The notes beneath the pieces are model-generated. The model did no database searches. It was not told the DNA's origin and saw only the letters and a list, made by a program, of their open reading frames with translations. From Sarcocystis neurona (taxonomy: Eukaryota; Apicomplexa; Conoidasida; Eucoccidiorida; Sarcocystidae): a stretch of DNA of 64,000 bases. The DNA lies in the NCBI GenBank assembly GCA_000727475.1, contig KL647289.1, positions 6,066,035 through 6,130,034 on the forward strand, given 5' to 3'. Shown one piece after another: positions 44,460 to 55,758 of this stretch (position 1 is the first letter of the stretch; each line of letters starts with the position of its first letter). The position numbers were made by a program, and so were the translations under genes.

Positions 44460-45640
44460 TCACGGTGGAAGTAGCTGCTGCGGCGAAAGAAGAAAAGTCC
44501 TATTTCATGACGGAAGTAGCTGCTGCGAGGACGGCGGCGCAACTTCAACAGGCGGCCTCAAGGCCGACACATAGACACAGAAAAAGGCGAGACGGAGGAG
44601 GTGAGGACGAAGAGAAAGGGTGAATAGAGATGTCTAGGGAAAAAAGAAAGGTGAAGTCAGTCAACTTATGTACACAACTATGGTCTAAGAAGGGACCAGG
44701 AGACAGGCTGCGTAATATATATAGATGTAAGAATGTGGAGGAAAAAAAATGAGAAAAGGGCCATGTAGCAGTGAGTGTGTTTTGCTGCGGCAGTTCGAAC
44801 AGATCTACGGTCCCGTGCTGCTACACAACAAATGAAAAGTCTACGTACATATAGAAGCTGTCTTTCTTATTTGCTGCAGGAAAGGCACACAGATGCCTTG
44901 CAGGACTCTCATCCTTGTCTAATATTGCGGGGTGTAGAGAGCTGGGAGAACGAGAGCTGAGGAGAAGAATATCTGCACCAATATTTCCTGTGCTCAGGCA
45001 AACAAGCAGCAGGCACCAAACGAACGACGAGGAAAAGTGGGGAGGGAAAATGCCTCAGTGCAAAAGAGAGGCCGGGATGACTACAAACCGGGCAACAAGT
45101 GTGTGCATTGCTTCTCTGTCCTTCGTTCTCTCTCGCTCTTTGATTGCTGAAGAAAATCAAGAGAAACGAACTCTGTCCCCTCGAAGCAAAAATAAGGAGT
45201 ACACAGAGACGTGCAGTCCCCCTTATTACGGTGTCTGTACACTCGCTTCTATATACATACACACAAACGAAATCACGAAGTAACTAGTCCCCTTCCCTCT
45301 ATCTACGTGTATGTGTATGTACATATACGTATACGTATATATGTGTTCTTCTTTGAATTTGTGTGCTAATATGTATGTAGGCATATCCTCAGAAGAAGAA
45401 GAATAAGGGACGCACAGGTGCCTACGAACGTTGTGCTAGATGTCTTTCGATTTGAAGAAGTCTACAACTTCGGTAGTGGATCTCTGTGCTGCAGACGCGC
45501 AGACGAAGGACGGGCTGAGAGACCTCAGTTGAACTTGACGCGTCTACGCGCGCGCAGGTGTGCGTCCAAGTTGTAGAGAAGAGACAGAAGAAGAACAGAG
45601 TGGCCGTCTACACAGCCAGTACGTGTATAAGTGTATATTC
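44460..45640. other. Stretch without a supported gene
   Basis: A ~60-bp diverged duplication at 44455-44535 ('cggtggaagtagctgctgcg' / 'acggaagtagctgctgcg'). A plus-strand acceptor TTATTTGCTGCAG at 44880 opens a short frame. A short minus-strand frame ending at 45525 reads LLYNLDAHLRARRRVKFN and could be the end of an exon. None could be linked to a gene. Confidence 0.3.
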
Positions 45641-45654
45641 CTCCTATGAGGTAG

Positions 45655-46085
45655 GTGTGTATATACCTATCTTTCAGCAAGGAAACAGAGAGAATATACA
45701 TAAATACTCTCTCCCTTGATGTGCATATACCCATCCTTCAACAGGGAGACGGATGTACACGTGTGTATTCTCTCTATATAGACGTGTACATACATACCTT
45801 TCAACAAGGAAAGAAATGCACACATGCATATTCTCTCGTCTCTTCCCCAGGAAGACAGATCTATACATGTATAATCTCTCTAAGTGTAGATGTGTGTATA
45901 TATACCTTGCAGCAAGAAAGCAGGTGCACACATGTATGAGGTGTCCGCACACATCTTTCAACTACGTGACGGATGTATCCAGGTTTAGTCCGTCTACGGA
46001 GATCTGCATACACTTATCTTTCAGCAAGGCAACAGACTCATACATGTATACTCTCTCCATAGATGTGTATATCTACATCAATATA
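45655..46085. repeat. Array of ~65-bp diverged tandem units
   Basis: At least five units, each with a 'cctttcaacaagga/tctttcagcaagga' segment, a 'cacacatg(c/t)ata' segment and 'ttctctct', followed by TA-rich spacer. Confidence 0.7.
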
Positions 46086-46364
46086 TATGTATATGCTGAG
46101 GAGCACTGGTTGCCAGTCAAAGATCGTACTTCTACGGCGTCATCTGTGTAGGCCAAACTTCAAAGTCCTGAGACACTTGGTGTCTCCGCCGTCTCGTCTC
46201 GACGGCTGGTGCTTCACTTCACACAAACTTGACGACACGAGGCTTCTGTGAAACACACACGGGACGCGATGATTCTCTGCAGAATCCGTCAGGGCGGGCA
46301 CAAGCGCTTTTCTTTCAGCTGCTGCCTCCTCTCTCCCTGTTTTTTTCTGTTTTTTACAGGCCTA

Positions 46365-49300
46365 TTATCGCATTGTCTTCCCTCTGAAAGACATGCAGAG
46401 CCCTGAGGCTGCTGCAGTTGCTGCACGTCGTTCTTCGAGTACCTTCTCTGTTTCTTCCTTTCCATCGTGTTGCTCTTCGTCCTTCTCACAAACGTTGGGA
46501 GTGTTCCGTACGAGCCACCGCTCCCGTTTCTTCCTTTTCTCTTCGCGCATTTCCCACGTCTCTCTCCTTGCCAACTCTCGCTGCAGTTCGGGAGCAATAA
46601 ACTCGAAGGTGGCGTCTTTTACTTCGTCAAACAAGTTTTGTACTTTTTCCTCCTCATGATAATGCTTCTGTGTTTCTTCTGCCTGTGCGAGCACTCCACA
46701 CTCTTTAATTTCTCCTTCTTCTTCCGCTCGTGCGTCTTCCTCTTCTTCTTTTTCAGCCTCTTCTCTTTCCCCCACTTCTCCATCTTCTGTCTGCACTTCT
46801 TTGACCGGCGACCTTCTTCTTTTCATTTCGTTTCGCTGTTTTCCCGGAAGCTCTTCTCTGCATTTCTCGGTCTGCTCCCCCAGTCTTGTTGCGCACCTGC
46901 TGTTCTCCTTTTTGTGATTTTCCGCTTCCCTGTCTCTCGACTGCAAAGCAGTGCATTTGTCCTTCCTTCCGTTGCTGTCTTTCACCTCCGGCTTTTTACA
47001 GAAGTTCCCTGTCTTCTCGCTTTTGTCACTCTCTTCCCTCCTGTCCTCTCTCTGTTCTTTAAGGTTGCTTTCTCCTTCCACCAGCGTCTCACCTGCTTCG
47101 TCGGTTCTTCCCTTCTTTCTGTTCGAAGTGTTTTCTTGGGCTGGACTGCTACGCGTTCCTTCTTGGGAAGCGCCTCCTTCTTCTCCTCCTCCCTGCTTTC
47201 CTCTTTGTTGTCCCCTCTTCCTGTCGTTTCCCTGTCCCTCTGCATCCTTTCTGCCCGCATTCACCTGCACACGTCTTCTGCGTTCACGTGGAGGAAGTTC
47301 TTCTTCTTTTGCGGAACAAAAAAGAAAAGTTTTCTTCAAACTTTGCACCAGTTGGACTGTTTCCTCAAGTTCTTCTTTCCTGTCCGTTTCTCTTCCATCC
47401 CACGCACCTTCCACTTCTTTCTTCACTTCCTCTTTGGTGTCCGTTTTGCCCTTCTTCTCCTGCTCCTTCTCTTTGGTGGTGGATTGTCGCGCTACCTCTC
47501 GTTGGGCGGCCGTCTTCTCTCCTGCATCCTCTGGTTCCTTGTCTACTTCTTTCACGTCTTCATTTTCTCTCCTTCTCCCTTCTGCCTTAGACCGTCCTCT
47601 GTCTACACTTCCTGCGCTCCAGTAGAGAGTGACCTCGAAGACAGGCGGACGCTGTTGCTCTTTGCAGACTTCTCCTGCATGCGGAGAATAGATGTTCAAG
47701 CTCGTTTTCTGTTGTCTAATTTCCGCAAAAGAAGTTACTTTTCGGTCGCCTCTCTCCGTGTTGTAAGCACTCTTTTTTCTTCGATCGCCCTTGCTTCCCC
47801 CCCTCCCCGTTCTGTCTACTCCTCCTTCCTCTCCTTTTTCTTCGCCTTCTTTCTTTTGCATTTTGCCGTTTCTTGTGGCTTCTTCTGCTCTCTCTTCTTC
47901 CCTGTCCTCATCCTGCTCCTGTTCCCTGTCTCGTTCTTTGTCTCTCATTCGACGTCTGAAGTTCCTCACGTCGTCGTTGTCTCCCTGTGCTCTGTTTTCT
48001 TCTGTGTCTCCCTCTACGCAGGGGAACGGAGGAAGGAGTCGCCTCTTCGGCCGTCTCTCGGGTGGAAGCAGCCTCACAAAAAATCGCTTCAAGCTGGAAA
48101 AGAGGCGCGGCCCTAGCTGAGAAATAGAAACAGAACTCACGCATGGAAAATAACTGCAGAAAGATCTCTGCTGCACTTCCTTCTGCTGTTGCTGCTCTGT
48201 CCTCGGCTGCCGCCCCTCAGTCGCCGTCTGCTGCCGTATCTGATTCTTTGAGTTGGTGTTATCTTCACGTTGCTGGCGACACTTCTTCTCCCTCTGCATC
48301 CCGTCGAGCGGCTGCTGCTCCGCAGTGCTTTCCTGCTCCTGCTGTTGCTCAGCCTCCCCCTGCTGCGTCGCCTCCTGCTGCTGCATGTGTGGGCCAGGAA
48401 GAAAAAAGTGTATGGAGTCTACGTCGGAAGGAGGGAGCAGCCCGTAGTCGCCGCTGTAGATATCTGTTGCAATTCGTCCGCTGTCTTCCTCTAGCTGAGA
48501 TCCTGCCCAGGGAAGAGAAGCTGCTTTTGTTGAGTTAAAGCCTTCCTGACGGCCAGGTAGAGGAGAAGAAGAAGAAATAGAGGATGGAGAAGAAAGGTGA
48601 CAGGTGTTCTTTGTGGGGCGGCTCGTTCTGCAAAACTTCGACAAAGGAGGTGGGCCTGTTGCAGTGCGCGGAGGAGAGGAGAAACTGTTCTTGACCCCAT
48701 CGCTGCTGCACGCGGTAGAACCTGAACCAGAAAAAGAATGCACATGAATTCTTGTCCTCCTCCCGCGGCGGCTCGTGTGAACAGAAGTGGAGGGGAAGGC
48801 ACCTGCTGCATCTTCACCATGGCAAGGAACAGCTTTTCCTCCTTCTTCTCTCGAAGCAGAGGAGACTGCGGAAGGGCAGGGAGAGGAACACCGATCGGAG
48901 AAGAAGTTCTGATCCAGCGGCTGGGCACGCAGTTGCCACGTAAATTTGAGAGAAACGGGCTGCTCCTCGCTCATAAGCGCCGTTGACAGCAGTCTGCAGA
49001 GAGAAGGAGCCACTCCATATTCAAAGAGGAAAAATACGCGGTTCAAAACTCACTATAGTAAGCAAACGTGAAAGGTGGCGCGCTTTGCTTAATGTCTGAC
49101 GCGGAGGGTGTATGTTTTCTATTAGTTTTTCAAAGTGTTTTATATGTGTGCGCATATGCGTCAGTGGCTGCACAAGTGGACGCAGGTGTACCTCTGAATC
49201 GAACACGTGTGTCCAGAGAGGTACAATTTTTGTTGAATGCGGGGACGTACATTGGTAAACCACATGTACGTACACTTGCCTGGCAGCATGTAAGTGCATA

Positions 49301-51108
49301 CGCAGCTGGAAAAACGCAGTCACATATCTGTCAAAGAACGGTCAAACGACCAGAGAGACGACGGTTGTACGTACAGTGTACCTATACCCGCCCCTGCACA
49401 CTTCGCGGGGTTGTGAGCAACTGATGTCTCTAAATGTTCAGATGAGACACTTGCATGTGCACACTAGAATATGTATCGATACATGTATATTTGTATCTAC
49501 GAGAGGCCGGAACAGACTTCTCTGTAGGAGGCGCACACGTACACGTGTTAAGATAATGAATGTACAGACACCTCTCTCGACGAATATACGAAAGAGACAA
49601 ATTCACAAACAGAGATACACGCGTGCACACATACAGACATTAAAGATACGTAGAGCTATACGAGACACATAGGCGTACAGACGGTTTACACGCAGTTGAC
49701 TTCTAGTAGACACCTGTTCATATGCTCGCGCGCAGCTCCCAAATCTTCCAGAGTCCAAGCGTCGTAGGGTGGCGTCATCAGAACGTCATTGACAATGTGG
49801 AGAACCATGTAGAGATTTTCACTGAAAGAGAGCTCGGGGTCCAGGCACAGCTGAATAACAAACAGATTTCACCCACAGGGCTTCCGGCAAAAAAGTAGAT
49901 AAGAGAATATGAAGCATTCACTCTTGAGTACCCTGTGTGGACACGAATGCACTTACATATACATTACCTGCACGTTGAGACAGCAGAATAAGTGTCGCAT
50001 TCTACTGCGTTTTTCAAATGAGAGGATCTCTGCTGCCGCGGGCAGATCACGAGAGCGAGCACGTTATTTGGATCGGCCTGTTCACGACACCTACAAAAAG
50101 GTTTCACAGCTCAGTGAGGAAAAGAAAACCACTGTCCGTGTCTCGACTATGAAGATGATAGTCGGAGTAACGTATGTGTGAACATTCGGTTTCTCTTGTA
50201 GAATGCCTGTGCTCCTCCTGCATAGCTGAACAATATCAAGCAGATCTCACAGTATGAACTGCCACCAGTCCTGCTCTGCAGCAGGTCCCGGGCAACTGAA
50301 CAGCAGCTTTTTGATCAGAAGAGGCCAGAACAAAGATGTCGTCTTGTACCTCGTATGAGGTACAATGCAGATAACTTTGCTCTAGGTGTCGGCACTAAAG
50401 ACGGTCTCTACGCGGATTCTGCTGACAGTCCGCACGAGTGCAAATGCAACGTTCGGACAATACGAAAACGTTCTCCACTTTAACGGAAGACATATAACGT
50501 TACACGAAATTTGTTCAGCACGTCGCACAAGTGTGACTTGTGTTCTTGTGGCGCGAAAAGATTCGCGCGTCTTCGTTCTCAGATAGCATATGTAGTGGAA
50601 GCATGAGGTGCGAAGCAGCGGCGGTGGAACAAATAATCAAAGCGGGCAATACGGAATAGCAGTAACGGAGGACAAGCACGAGGAAAAGACTTTCAGAGAG
50701 ACACGTGTGATCTAGGGAATATCAAACAACGGGAGAGGCAGTGTCCTGGCTACACGACTCGTGACGTTTCTTTTGAGTTATGAGCTTCACGAGCTCATGT
50801 GAGCTTCAGTCAGCTACCAAAGTCCTTTCTGCGTGAAGGGAAGTTCAGGGCAAACCCACCTGGATAATTTTCAGCAGCACCGCGGCTCCGCCAGCGAAAA
50901 GTGCAGCACAGCAAATTAAAGAGCATCTACAGGAGCAAGCTCTCCTTCGTTTGTTTGAAGATTTCCCCCCTGTAACGACGTTCCCTTCGGCATATCTGGA
51001 GGACGGGTCCAGCTTCTTTTCCTGATGCTGTGGAAGTGCTTTTGAGTTCGGAACCGGGGCAGCGAGGCCCCGCCCAGACGAGCGCCAGAAGAGGTAGTGC
51101 CCCTCCAT
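46365..51108 (-). CDS. Predicted single-pass membrane protein of ~1004 residues, three exons
   Basis: Exon 1 is 50860-51108 (ATG in ACAATGG; donor CAG|GTGGGT), exon 2 is 49714-49850 (acceptor TTGTTATTCAG; donor AG|GTGTCT), exon 3 is 46365-48993 (acceptor CTCTCTGCAG; TAA stop). All phases agree. Residues ~60-82 (LICCAALFAGGAAVLLKIIQ) form one hydrophobic helix after a basic segment (NKRRR), suggesting an N-in membrane anchor. Exon 2 continues LCLDPELSFSENLYMVLHIV then NDVLMTPPYD, a helical stretch superficially like part of a CID fold. Exon 3 starts RLLSTALMSEEQPVSLKFTW and becomes a long Glu/Lys/Arg/Gln-rich region, with one more ordered island (SSLKRFFVRLLPPERRPKRR) and a conserved-looking end (NLFDEVKDATFEFIAPELQR). 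The 2.6-kb open exon is the longest in the window. No family recognised; a coccidian-specific protein is likely. Confidence 0.7.
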
Positions 51109-51523
51109 TGTCCTCGCACACGTCGACAGAGCAGTGAGCAGATTTGAGTCTTGCAATCCACCTCATCCTTATGAGGTTGCCCAGTCTGCTCCGATCCACT
51201 CGCCTTACTGAAGATATCACCAATTCCAGAACAGGTGCTGCCTACATCTCAGCGGTGGGCAGCCGTCAGCAGAGAGCACTACATCCATTGCTTCTAATAG
51301 AATATACACAAAATATAAATTTTGAATGTGTCCTGTCGATTGTCGGGAAAATTTTCCCCGTCTTAGGATGGGTGTTCAAAATTGTCCGCCAGCGTGCTCG
51401 CCAGACCTCGAAGATTGGCTGACGCTAACAGCTTATCAGTCTGCGCTTTTGCCTATATATCAGAAAGTACACTCATGCAGAGCTGCCCACAGATTAAACT
51501 GACAGTTGCTGTGGTTTTTACAG
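51109..51523. promoter_or_regulatory. Probable bidirectional upstream region between divergent genes
   Basis: The minus-strand gene begins at 51108, and protein-like plus-strand sequence begins at an ATG at 51171 (MRLPSLLRSTRLTEDITNSR, presequence-like) or at the first supported plus exon at 51524. Any promoter for both must lie here. No TATA or named element was identified. The extent is inference. Confidence 0.3.
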
Positions 51524-51651
51524 TGTTTGCATAGACGTGCAGCTTCGCAGCCTTTTCCCTCCTGACATGTATGCGATCGCCTGCAGGGGCTTCCCGGTGA
51601 ACCACGGGATCCGACTGCCAGCGGGGTTTGAGCCGGTCTTGGATAACAAGG
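51524..51651 (+). CDS. Exon of an unrecognised plus-strand gene
   Basis: Acceptor GGTTTTTACAG and donor AAGG|GTATCC bracket 42 codons: VCIDVQLRSLFPPDMYAIAC, then RGFPVNHGIRLPAGFEPVLD. Composition and the Pro/Gly/aromatic pattern look like a beta-rich extracellular or luminal domain. It can splice in phase (G|GG) to the next exon at 51744 across a 92-nt intron. Confidence 0.5.
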
Positions 51652-51743
51652 GTATCCGTTACACACAACTCTCATCACGCGAGACAAGTAAACAATTATC
51701 GTAGCCTGAAATTATACCATAACTTTGCACATTATGTAGAGAG

Positions 51744-51960
51744 GGGCAGTCTACTCAAAAGTTAGGGCGGCGAAACGGGGCTCTGGGACATTTTTCCCGA
51801 AGGCCAAAAATTTTGTGAAAGAGCTCGTATCTCCCACGACTGTAAAAGTGCACGTTTTGGCGTTGGAAATATGCGATGGGCTGAGAGGGAAACCTGCCTT
51901 TCCGTTTTATACCCCGTGGAGAGTTTCATGTGTTCCGTGGTTACACAACTCTGATATACA
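51744..51960 (+). CDS. Second exon of the same unrecognised plus-strand gene
   Basis: After a GTAGAGAG acceptor the frame reads AVYSKVRAAKRGSGTFFPKA, then KNFVKELVSPTTVKVHVLAL and a Pro/Phe/Trp-rich end, before running into (TA)n DNA near 51980. The 3' boundary is uncertain. An alternative donor ACAA|GTAAAC for the previous exon (51689) would also keep the frame. Confidence 0.45.
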
Positions 51961-51964
51961 CATT

Positions 51965-52798
51965 TATATTTATCTATCTACCTGTCTGCCTACATGTACA
52001 TATATGAATATATATATATATATATATGTATAAATATATGTATGTGTACACATGTATGCGACCAAATGCGTGAACCGCCTATACTCAAAGAAAAGTCTCA
52101 AAATTCTGTGATTCACCACAACCGAGATGCTGTTCAAGCGTCCGCAAACTGCTGCGAGGACTGAAAAGCCAACGGATTCCTGGAATTAGAAGAGTCTGCC
52201 AACAACACGACCCTTTATATTGTAAGTGGTGAGAGTCCGGAAAGTGTAGTTCAAGACAGTTTGCAGAAGTTCAGCGCGCTAATGAGCACTACGCAAAAAC
52301 AGAGTGGCCGTGGAAGATTCAGTTTTACCATATGTAGCTAGAGGCGTAGCCAACTGTATCTGGTCAAATGCAGCAACGTCCCTGTGGACCAAAAGCAGGT
52401 ACAGACCGGCGCTGCTCAAGGTACGCGCTTCTTTCTGACGTTCGACCATACGTGGTTAGGAAGCGTGCCGCTTTCTTCTCCTCTGGATGCTTGTGAGAAA
52501 ATAAAATGTCGAACGCTGATACAGCAGGGAAGCGCGCAGTGAATGCCCTGCAAGCGTAAAGTCTGTGCGGCGGCTCTACGGCAAGCGAATGCGAATATAT
52601 ATACATAGACGTGCGCTCTTTGTATGCAGACAGAGACTGCACACCAGACTACCCAGGTTACTACCGTTGGGATTTTGCGTCGTACCACGGTGACGTCTGT
52701 CATGCTTTTTCTTGTTGTCATTTGAAAGTAAATGCCACCAACAAGCACACTTCAATGCGTTTAGCGTGTCTTTAACTATACGTCACCTTACACTCCAG
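51965..52798. other. TA-rich tract and spacer between plus-strand exons
   Basis: (TA)n at 52005-52045, then unique sequence. Minus-strand frames at 52364-52748 are open but unsupported. The stretch may be intron of the plus-strand gene. Confidence 0.3.
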
Positions 52799-53254
52799 AT
52801 ATACCGCTTCGTGTACTTGCATCCCTTTGAAGCTGCGCTGCTGTTTGGTGCGACAAACAGCGTTGCGACGTATTGCTCTAAGCTTCACAGCGGTCTGCAA
52901 ATTGTTGCTTTCGAACCGCATCTGCCAAGACACGCCTCACTGCTTGTGTGCAGGCACGCACAGCTGCATCTTCAACTGTGCAACGCTCTCTCTTGGCCGT
53001 CTGTCCCCGCCTGTGAGTTTTGTTTTACAGAAGTTAAGCGGCGTGTACATATATGCATAAACAGTGGTAAAACCCTCCTGTACATTACAGTCCACCACAA
53101 AAGGCTTAAGCCTCTCTCGCCCCCCACGACGATACTCCGAAACTTTATCATGGTTGTTCGCGGACGGTATAAAAATCATATGGATGAGCAAGAAGGTCCT
53201 CATAGAGTCAAAGTGACAGTTACACTTTTACCTCAAGAAGTACCACAGGAGTAA
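52799..53254 (+). CDS. Long exon of an unrecognised plus-strand gene
   Basis: Acceptor CCTTACACTCCAG starts a phase-0 frame of 151 codons ending TAA: IYRFVYLHPFEAALLFGATN, later HMDEQEGPHRVKVTVTLLPQ. Beta-strand-like alternation near the end recalls Ig-like repeats, consistent with the neighbouring exons, but this is an impression only. An in-frame 18-nt GTGAGT...TTTTACAG segment (53011-53028) mimics a mini-intron. A donor GAA|GTACCA near 53237 could link to the next candidate. Confidence 0.45.
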   Translation: MYRFVYLHPFEAALLFGATNSVATYCSKLHSGLQIVAFEPHLPRHASLLVCRHAQLHLQLCNALSWPSVPACEFCFTEVKRRVHICINSGKTLLYITVHHKRLKPLSPPTTILRNFIMVVRGRYKNHMDEQEGPHRVKVTVTLLPQEVPQE

Positions 53255-53383
53255 CACGCAGTTTTACGTCAAGTAGAGCGTGTCAAAAGAAACTAGTGTC
53301 TTCCACCTGTTGAACAACACTATGCAGTGAGGCGATACTGATCCGCAGCGGTGTATGTCTTGTGTTTCTTTTTTCTCTTCGAG

Positions 53384-53575
53384 AGCCGCGTGACACAAGA
53401 AGTCGCACAAGTATATGTGGCCAGTCAGCAGACGTGTTGCAAAGTGTCACGGCGCCCCTACCAAAACTTGGCCAGAGATAGAAGCATGCTAGTCGCGGAG
53501 CACGTAGCTCACGTTCAGCTCCTTGCATGTGCTCGGTTTACTACTATCAAGGTTGTGGTTGCTGTGGTGGGTTAA
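53384..53575 (+). CDS. Candidate exon, plus strand
   Basis: A pyrimidine-rich acceptor (TTTTTTCTCTTCGAG) opens 63 codons to a TAA: SRVTQEVAQVYVASQQTCCK, later MLVAEHVAHVQLLACARFTT. It is in phase with a GAA|GTACCA donor in the previous exon. The terminal 'VVVAVVG' may be past a real donor. Confidence 0.35.
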   Translation, partial: SRVTQEVAQVYVASQQTCCKVSRRPYQNLARDRSMLVAEHVAHVQLLACARFTTIKVVVAVVG

Positions 53576-53954
53576 AAGGAGCTTACTCGCTTGATCGAAG
53601 GCTAGTGACCTGCATCTAGCGCTTACCTGGCATGTGTACGCACACCGTATGCACGGTGTGCATAGACAGGTATGTGTACACATAAACAAGTATGTGGGAT
53701 GAATTTTTTGCCAGCATGTGCTTTCACTGTGAAAAGTGATTAGGGCTTGACCGTCCGCCACACCACGTGATCCGTGTGCAGCTCTGGTTATCGCCAACTG
53801 TGTGACCTCTTTGCAGTACGCTTCCCACTTTTCCAACAAGCAACGGCAGATACGTAGGTGTTGTTTCCACGCGTCGCCTGTGCAGTTCGTCTATTAGTTT
53901 ATCGCACCTGCTGAAGATACAATAGATATATTCTGTACGGACGGGGAAGAGTGT

Positions 53955-54190
53955 GTAACTGCCAAGACAGTGCCGGCGCTTTAGTTGATCCGCACGAGTT
54001 TGAATTCTTCACAGTAACATGTAAGCCACGCTCAACCGCGTTAAGGTTGTTCTTCTTTGCGAGGACAATACTGTGAATGCTAAGACATTGCCAGCGCTTT
54101 AGCTCACCCGCATGAATTTGAATTCTTTCTCCACAACAACATTAGCCGTGATCAACTACGTAAAGGTTGTTCTTTGTTCTTCGCCGGTAA
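53955..54190. repeat. Diverged ~115-bp tandem duplication in unique DNA
   Basis: Two copies share 'gc(c/t)aagacattgcc(g/a)gcgctttag(t/c)', 'c(c/a)gca(c/t)ga(g/a)tttgaattctt' and 'cg(t/c)(g/a)(t/a)aaggttgttctt', about 80% identical by eye. The second copy runs into an open plus-strand frame (54112-54315). Confidence 0.7.
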
Positions 54191-54396
54191 ATCCTATACC
54201 GTCAGAATGCAACGGCAGCGTCTCCCTTTTCGTGTACGGACAGTACGTCAGTGAACGCCATCCGTTCCGCGTCAAAGAGGCTACTTACCTTCGAAAACGG
54301 AACTTTATTGTGTGACAATTCGTGAAGCGTTTCGTGAGAGACTTTTTCAAACTGAGCAAAACTAATGCACACTGTCTTCGTAACGCATCAACGCAG

Positions 54397-54565
54397 TATG
54401 CAAGGCACCCACTATCTTTGGAGTCAACCACTCACCCGTGCCGATGCAGAAAAGTGTTTCGTAGAAGCAGACGACCTCATCAGTGGGAAGACTGTCCACA
54501 ACATCATTCCGACTCTCTCTTGGCACCGGAAACAACCCACAATAAATACACTACCGCCCTCGTAG
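54397..54565 (+). CDS. Candidate exon, plus strand
   Basis: Acceptor CATCAACGCAG opens 56 codons ending TAG: THYLWSQPLTRADAEKCFVE, then ADDLISGKTVHNIIPTLSWH. Protein-like with an amphipathic helix. A further segment at about 54650-54744 (acceptor TGCACCGCAG; RIRKHDYTDLLCWLEKKVLK) looks coding too, but the two do not join in phase. No family recognised. Confidence 0.4.
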
Positions 54566-55129
54566 ATTAAGGCGCCGCCAACCGATCACCCTGTGGGTGT
54601 GTGTATCTCTCTCTCTCTCACACCCGTGATGCGCCGTTGTGCACCGCAGACACACTACCGCCAACCTATAGAATTCGCAAGCACGACTACACGGATCTGC
54701 TCTGCTGGCTGGAAAAAAAAGTCCTCAAAGCTATACCCAAATACGTGTATATATATATATACATACATACATCCATACTATATTATGAGCATATCCAGTC
54801 AGATGTGGGTATGCAAGCACGCCAACTTTGGCACCTCTGACCTTCGCCTGAGCTGAAGGAAAAGACTTTTGACAGCAATGTGTACTGTTCACTATCAAAA
54901 CGCACGTCTACTTGTACACCACAAGCAATTTGACACACGCTGGTACACTTGTACAGCAACTGTAGACGTGCGTAATATTAGCAAGAGCCCGCGAAATAGT
55001 ACGAACCCTTTTTATACGTCGCGGGACAGGAGTGCGTGACATCCACGGAGCACGCGACGCACAAAAACACAGTTCGTACAAAAAGTCGGACACACGTGGT
55101 AATCAGTAAAAAAGTAAAGACTCTTCTGC

Positions 55130-55302
55130 TGCCACAAAGAAGCGAAGGGCACTGACTGCCTTTGCAGGAATGTACGGTGACGACCCGAATCATAACGTGA
55201 CCAGGCTGCTGAGAGTGTTTAATGAAACGCTGTAATCTTTGATGCTTCTTGGAAAGACAACGACCCAAATACAAGACTTTGTGCGCCGTAGCACGGTCAA
55301 CT
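55130..55302 (-). CDS. Candidate exon, minus strand
   Basis: Acceptor CTGCATTTAG at 55303 opens a minus-strand frame reading VDRATAHKVLYLGRCLSKKH, then QRLQRFIKHSQQPGHVMIRV. It is basic and helical, unlike surrounding DNA. The 3' boundary and partner exons are unknown. It lies downstream of RPAC1 on the same strand but does not continue it, since RPAC1 has its own stop. Confidence 0.35.
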
Positions 55303-55758
55303 CTAAATGCAGGGGTACTCACTTAAACTTTCGCACACATGGATGAAGCACACACGTACCTCTCTCCACACAAATGTGCTGGTGTCTTTACCTACCCGAG
55401 ACAAGTGTATCTACCTATCCCTGTGTAGGTATCCAAACATCACACGAATGTGTACGTGTTGATCTCTTACTCGCGGAAACGTTGGAACGGAAGCATACGG
55501 CAGCCGAGGCAGAAATCCACGTTTTTTGACAAGAGGCTGGAATACGCATCCAGTGCATGCACGATAAGGGGGCTGGAATACTAGTGTATACAACTTTATA
55601 TATCCCCCTCATTCAAAATCAGTAGTGGTGCTAAACGTATATATACATATATATATATATCTATATATAGGTACACACACACACACACTCTCGGATACCG
55701 TGTCTCCCGCGGGAGAAGCGTGAATTTCTTTTTCAAACAGAGCAAAACTGAAAGCGCA

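Noticed and set aside
46467..48116. 549-codon plus-strand open frame
   Set aside because: Shadow of the real minus-strand exon: Phe/Ser/Leu/Cys composition is the complement of the Glu/Lys/Arg-rich protein, and it has no splice or start support.
49714..49850. CID (RNA polymerase II CTD-interacting) domain
   Set aside because: The 'LY.V..IVNDVL' stretch resembles one CID helix, but it directly follows a predicted transmembrane helix and the flanking helices do not match.
53011..53028. An 18-nt GTGAGT...TTTTACAG 'mini-intron' inside a plus-strand exon
   Set aside because: Length is a multiple of three and the frame is open either way. Introns of 18 nt are known only in a few unrelated protists, whereas confirmed introns here are 52 nt or longer. 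Similar 19-20-nt look-alikes at 24.70 kb and 17.42 kb (minus) were dismissed for the same reason.
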